64,000 nucleotides of DNA from Chryseobacterium sp. Marseille-Q5410 (lineage in GTDB: Bacteria; Bacteroidota; Bacteroidia; Flavobacteriales; Weeksellaceae), in contig CAMPOT010000001.1 of assembly GCA_946892665.1 (NCBI GenBank), forward strand, positions 1,364,001-1,428,000, in the 5' to 3' direction. The notes under the pieces are model-generated. The model worked only from the letters and a program-made list of their open reading frames with translations, was not told where the DNA came from and ran no database searches. Each line of letters begins with the position of its first letter. Position 1 is the first letter of the stretch. A program made the position numbers and the translations under genes. Below are positions 60,639-64,000 of the stretch, one piece after another.

Positions 60639-61927
60639 ACTGATACTTTTTTGTTAAAAAAAATGCTGATTAATGTGAAAACTAAAAGGAGATGAAGGTA
60701 AAATGAATATTGTACAAGGTCCGGATATTCCATTTTGAAATTACTGAGTGAAATTAAAATAAGAATTTGCGCACCGTAAGGAATCAATCCTTGCACATAA
60801 CAGGAGAAAATGTCGAGAATTGATGCACTTTGCTGAGGTCTCAGTCCGTATTTATCATTAATTTCTTTCGCTACTTTCCCCGAAATAATAATCGAAATGG
60901 TGTTGTTGGCAACGCAAAGATTGGCAACCGTAACCAAACCGCCGATTCCCAAAAGTGCTGTTTTTTTGGAATTAATGATTTTGCTGATGTTTTTAATGAC
61001 GAAAGAAATTCCGCCGGCTTTTTCTACCATTGCTGCCAAACCTCCTGTGAGAAGTGAAAGAAGAAAAATCTCCGTCATGCTGGTAAATCCTTCATAGGTT
61101 TTTTTGGCAAAACCGATAAAATCGAAACTTCCGTAACCAAAGCCCAGCATTCCGGCAAAAATAAGTCCTGCGAACAATACAACGAAAACATTTAAACCAA
61201 TTAACGAGAGCGCAATAACCAGCAGATAAGGTAAAATTAAAACCAAATTGAATTCTTTGTTTCCGCTAATGACTGCTATACCTTCCTGGTTGAATCCCAA
61301 TACAATTAAAATTAAAATCGTTACCAATGCAGCGGGAAATGCTAACTTGGAATTGAAACGAAATTTATCTTTCATCTGGCAGCCCAAACTTTGGGTCGCA
61401 GCAATTGTAGTATCCGAAATAATGGAAAGATTATCACCAAACATCGCTCCGGAAAGCAACGATGCCCCAATTAATCCCAGCGGGGATTCACTTTTTTCAG
61501 CCAATGCAATCACAATAGGACCCAGCGTAACGATAGATCCCACAGATGTTCCGGAGGCAAAGGAAAGAAAGGATGCGATCACGAAAACCCCCACCGGAAA
61601 ATAGGCCGGAGAAACATAATTTAATCCCAGATTCACGATAGAATCTACACTTCCTGTCGCTTTGGTTACCGCTGCGAAAGCACCTGCCAAAAGGTAAATG
61701 ATACACATTGTGAGGATTTTTCCGTCGCCGCAACCTTTCAAAAAAGTATCTACTTTTTCGTTGATCTTTCCTTTTAGAAGGATAAAAGCAGCGGTAATTC
61801 CTATCAAAGCAGCGATAGGAGAGGGTAGCGCGTAAAAATCATCATTATAAATTCCGAATCCCAAAAATACCAGCACAAAAATTAGTAAAGGAAATATGGA
61901 AATAAGTGGGTGGTTGAGTTTTAACAT
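60635..61927 (-). CDS. nhaC: Na+/H+ antiporter, NhaC family
   Basis: This secondary transporter of 430 residues has about 11 membrane helices. The fold and the segments SFASGTSVGSIVTLGPIVIA and SGAMFGDNLSIISDTTIAAT are typical of NhaC-type exchangers, which may trade sodium, or amino acids in some members. It is first in a two-gene unit with the HAD hydrolase, with an upstream -7 box overlapping the end of the preceding gene. Confidence 0.88.
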   Translation of the reverse strand: MLKLNHPLISIFPLLIFVLVFLGFGIYNDDFYALPSPIAALIGITAAFILLKGKINEKVDTFLKGCGDGKILTMCIIYLLAGAFAAVTKATGSVDSIVNLGLNYVSPAYFPVGVFVIASFLSFASGTSVGSIVTLGPIVIALAEKSESPLGLIGASLLSGAMFGDNLSIISDTTIAATQSLGCQMKDKFRFNSKLAFPAALVTILILIVLGFNQEGIAVISGNKEFNLVLILPYLLVIALSLIGLNVFVVLFAGLIFAGMLGFGYGSFDFIGFAKKTYEGFTSMTEIFLLSLLTGGLAAMVEKAGGISFVIKNISKIINSKKTALLGIGGLVTVANLCVANNTISIIISGKVAKEINDKYGLRPQQSASILDIFSCYVQGLIPYGAQILILISLSNFKMEYPDLVQYSFYLHLLLVFTLISIFFNKKVSV

Positions 61928-61931
61928 TTTG

Positions 61932-61939
61932 CAAAATTA
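61932..61939 (-). promoter_or_regulatory. -7 promoter box of nhaC
   Basis: TAATTTTG on the minus strand lies four bases before the nhaC ATG and overlaps the stop of the HsdR-N-like gene. Confidence 0.45.
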
Positions 61940-62371
61940 ATATGCAAAAGGCGAAAAGACGTAATGATTTTCAGAAAATTTTGCAAAAACATGCTGTAAA
62001 CCGTTGGATAGTATAATTTCTTCCGCACCGATGACGGAGTTATAACGCGCGATTTGTTCAAAAGTTTTTTCGGTGATTTGTATTTGCGGAGCTTTGCATT
62101 CCACCAGAATTTTCGGAGTGGTTTTTTCGGTGACCAAAAGATCAATTCTCTTCGTAGTACCGTTGAGTTCCAGCTTTTTTTCGAGAATCAGTGAGGAAAG
62201 ATTTCTGTCTTTTTTTAAATGAAAATAATGTACCCAATGTTGCCGAACCCACTCTTCCGGCGTGAGCAAAAGCCAGATTTTCCGTACAGAATCATAAATA
62301 AAAAACTTATCTTTGTCTCTCTTGATTTGAAAATCAAAAGTATCCTCAAAATTCAGTTTCGGAAGTTGCAT
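61937..62371 (-). CDS. HsdR-N-like (type I restriction enzyme N-terminal domain) small protein
   Basis: The 144-residue protein resembles the N-terminal nuclease domain of type I restriction subunit R. The PD-(D/E)xK core is visible: KRIDLLV (Asp) then ILVECKAP with Glu-x-Lys. No helicase or methylase gene is adjacent, so it is an orphan domain, as seen in many flavobacteria. It diverges from holA with two bases between start codons. The function is unknown. Confidence 0.8.
   Translation of the reverse strand: MQLPKLNFEDTFDFQIKRDKDKFFIYDSVRKIWLLLTPEEWVRQHWVHYFHLKKDRNLSSLILEKKLELNGTTKRIDLLVTEKTTPKILVECKAPQIQITEKTFEQIARYNSVIGAEEIILSNGLQHVFAKFSENHYVFSPFAY
62308..62315 (+). promoter_or_regulatory. 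-7 promoter box of holA inside the opposing gene
   Basis: TATCTTTG lies 58 bases before the holA ATG, within the coding sequence of the opposite-strand HsdR-N-like gene. Confidence 0.55.
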
Positions 62372-62373
62372 TT

Positions 62374-63411
62374 ATGAAAGAATTAGATTTAATCCTCAAA
62401 AGTATTAAAAATAAAGAGTTTTTACCGATTTATTTTTTCCATGGTGAAGAACCTTTTTTTATAGATGCAGCAGTGAAATCTTTCGAAAACGATGTTTTGG
62501 AAGAGGATGAAAAAGCTTTCAACCAAACCGTGGTTTACGGTAAAGACACCACGTTCAGCGAGGTGCTTTCTTTGGCGCGACAATTCCCGATGATGGGCGA
62601 TAAACAGGTGATTATCCTTAAAGAAGCCCAGGAAATTCGATTAACCGAAAAAGAATCGGATGCGTTGAAAATCTATGTCGAAAATCCTGTGGAATCCACT
62701 CTTTTGGTAATTGCACATAAACATAAAAAAGTGGATACTAGAAAGAGTTTTGCCAAAACACTCACGAAAAACAAAATGCTTTTCCTTAGTGATAAAATTC
62801 GTGACTACGATGTTCCAAAATGGATCGAACAGCAGTTGAAGAACTTGAAATTTCAGGCAAAACCCAATATTCCAGCGATGCTTTCAGAGTATCTCGGGAC
62901 CGATCTATCGCGGATTTCAAACGAGTTGAATAAACTCAAAATGATTTTGAAAGAAGGTGAAATTCTCGATGAAAAAGCCATTGAAACCCATATCGGAATC
63001 AGCAAAGATTTTAATGTTTTCGAACTCATCAAAGCTTTAGGAAAAAAAGATGAAGCTAGGGCATTGCGGATTGCTTATTTTATAGGAAAATCTCCCAAAA
63101 ATAATTCCTTTATGATGATGATGGCAAATCTCTATAATTTCTTTTCCAACCTTATCATTTATCATACTTTGGAAGGACAATCGCCTCAAATACAAGCCAC
63201 CACATTACGCGTGCATCCTTATTTTATTAACGATTATAAGGAAGCAGCTCGGTTTTATAATTTGAAACACTGCACCAGAATTATCTCAATTCTTCGAGAA
63301 TTCGATCTTAAAAGTAAAGGGCTCGGAGCGATCAATATGGAGGATGGAGAATTGTTGATAGAAATGGTGTACAAAATTTTAAAAGTAGATCAATTGAAAG
63401 TGAAACTATGA
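62374..63411 (+). CDS. holA: DNA polymerase III subunit delta
   Basis: Delta is the wrench of the clamp loader that opens the beta clamp. The family segment FFHGEEPFFIDAAVKSF lies near the start, and KPNIPAMLSEYLGTDLSRIS near residue 165 fits the AAA+ lid. The length of 345 residues is normal. Two bases separate its ATG from that of the divergent HsdR-N-like gene, so its promoter lies within that gene. Confidence 0.92.
   Translation: MKELDLILKSIKNKEFLPIYFFHGEEPFFIDAAVKSFENDVLEEDEKAFNQTVVYGKDTTFSEVLSLARQFPMMGDKQVIILKEAQEIRLTEKESDALKIYVENPVESTLLVIAHKHKKVDTRKSFAKTLTKNKMLFLSDKIRDYDVPKWIEQQLKNLKFQAKPNIPAMLSEYLGTDLSRISNELNKLKMILKEGEILDEKAIETHIGISKDFNVFELIKALGKKDEARALRIAYFIGKSPKNNSFMMMMANLYNFFSNLIIYHTLEGQSPQIQATTLRVHPYFINDYKEAARFYNLKHCTRIISILREFDLKSKGLGAINMEDGELLIEMVYKILKVDQLKVKL
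62397..62404 (-). promoter_or_regulatory. -7 promoter box of the HsdR-N-like gene inside holA
   Basis: TACTTTTG on the minus strand lies 25 bases before the HsdR-N-like ATG, within the first codons of holA. Confidence 0.5.
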
Positions 63412-63500
63412 TTTTCTATCATTGAAAAAAAATATCAAAATTAAACTTCAAGCCAAAATAAATACCGATTTTTGAACATTCAAAATTTTAAATTTAATTA

Positions 63501-64000
63501 ATGGAACAAAATATTTTAGATTGCGTTATCGTAGGTTCCGGACCTTCCGGATTTACTGCAGCGATTTACGCAGCAAGAGCCGACCTGAAACCCGAACTTT
63601 ACACCGGTCTTGAACCTGGCGGGCAATTGACCACCACTACTGAAGTTGATAATTTTCCGGGTTATCCCGATGGTGTTACAGGTCCACAAATGATGATGGA
63701 TTTGCAGAAACAAGCAGAAAGATTTGATACCAAAGTGAATTATGAATTGATCACCAAAGTTGAATTTTCTAAAGAAGAGGGTGGTGTTCATCGTTTATGG
63801 GCCGGAAATAAAGAAATCTTTGCTAAAACGGTGATCATTTCTACCGGTGCTACTGCGAAATATTTAGGTCTTGATGACGAGAAAAAATATTCCGGAGGTG
63901 GAGTTTCTGCCTGTGCAACCTGCGACGGATTTTTCTATAAAGGTAAAGATGTTGTGGTAGTAGGAGCAGGCGACACCGCGGCTGAAGAGGCAACATACCT
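63501..64000 (+). CDS. trxB: Thioredoxin-disulfide reductase, N-terminal part
   Basis: TrxB reduces thioredoxin with NADPH and FAD. The frame starts at ATG 63501 and runs off the right edge after about 166 codons. It has the FAD site VIVGSGPSGFTAAIYAARA near residues 9-27, then GGQLTTTTEVDNFPGYP and the redox site CATC with Cys138 and Cys141. The beginning of the NADPH site (VVVGAGDTAAEEA) is seen at the edge. It would supply reduced thioredoxin, for example to the APS reductase of this window. Confidence 0.95.
   Translation, partial: MEQNILDCVIVGSGPSGFTAAIYAARADLKPELYTGLEPGGQLTTTTEVDNFPGYPDGVTGPQMMMDLQKQAERFDTKVNYELITKVEFSKEEGGVHRLWAGNKEIFAKTVIISTGATAKYLGLDDEKKYSGGGVSACATCDGFFYKGKDVVVVGAGDTAAEEATY

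Noticed and set aside
61937-62371. Restriction-modification or defence system
   Set aside because: Only a lone N-terminal HsdR-like domain is present, with no methylase, specificity or helicase genes nearby.

Overview
The window is about 64 kb of compact, AT-rich chromosome from a flavobacterium, most likely a Chryseobacterium/Kaistella-type member of the Weeksellaceae. Evidence: five predicted type IX secretion (T9SS) cargo proteins with C-terminal sorting tails, the gliding genes gldF and gldG, the Bacteroidota promoter pattern (-7 TAnnTTTG, occasionally with a -33 TTG) before most transcription units, few Shine-Dalgarno sequences, and a split F-type ATPase locus. No tRNA, rRNA, insertion sequence, prophage, CRISPR array or defence island was seen. 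The first gene (an outer-membrane barrel) and the last gene (trxB) are cut by the window edges.

Layout. 0-10 kb: aroB diverging from proline dehydrogenase, then priA, a D-Ala-D-Ala carboxypeptidase, a secreted M1 aminopeptidase and kbl. 10-15 kb: a sulfate-assimilation operon cysH-cysD-cysN followed by a siroheme-synthase-like/TauE fusion, headed by a cysteine-rich Rrf2 regulator and a candidate palindromic operator. 15-22 kb: a DUF4268 gene, hemJ-gldF-gldG, a reprolysin-like/CUB secreted protease and a SAM hydrolase. 22-26 kb: phoH, two barrels and ffh. 26-31.5 kb: atpZ, a small membrane gene and atpBEFHAG, without atpD or atpC. 31.7-38 kb: a CNNM/CBS protein, clpS, rhomboid, prmC, NlpC/P60, dapD and two glycosyltransferases. 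38-43 kb: an M28 peptidase and the thrS-infC-rpmI-rplT operon, in which infC appears to start at AUA. 43-51 kb: a thioredoxin-like lipoprotein/DUF4230/micro-ORF operon, a MazG-like pyrophosphohydrolase, an acyl-CoA dehydrogenase, a secreted endonuclease I, a helix-hairpin-helix repeat protein, a MerR regulator and a DbpA-like helicase. 51-64 kb: rpsA, an M36 metalloprotease, rplS with a structured leader, a 3-oxoacid CoA-transferase pair, a dienelactone hydrolase, a cupin, nhaC-HAD, an HsdR-N-like protein divergent from holA, and trxB.

Most of the window is housekeeping. No wholly novel multi-gene system was found. The observations most worth following are the siroheme-like/TauE fusion with an apparent loss of the catalytic Asp, the Rrf2 protein with its candidate operator, the AUA start of infC, the hairpins inside the atp operon, the rplS leader, and an unannotated 59-residue charged ORF. 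Several starts were moved inward from TTG or GTG codons; in some cases the upstream codon lies inside the predicted -7 promoter box.
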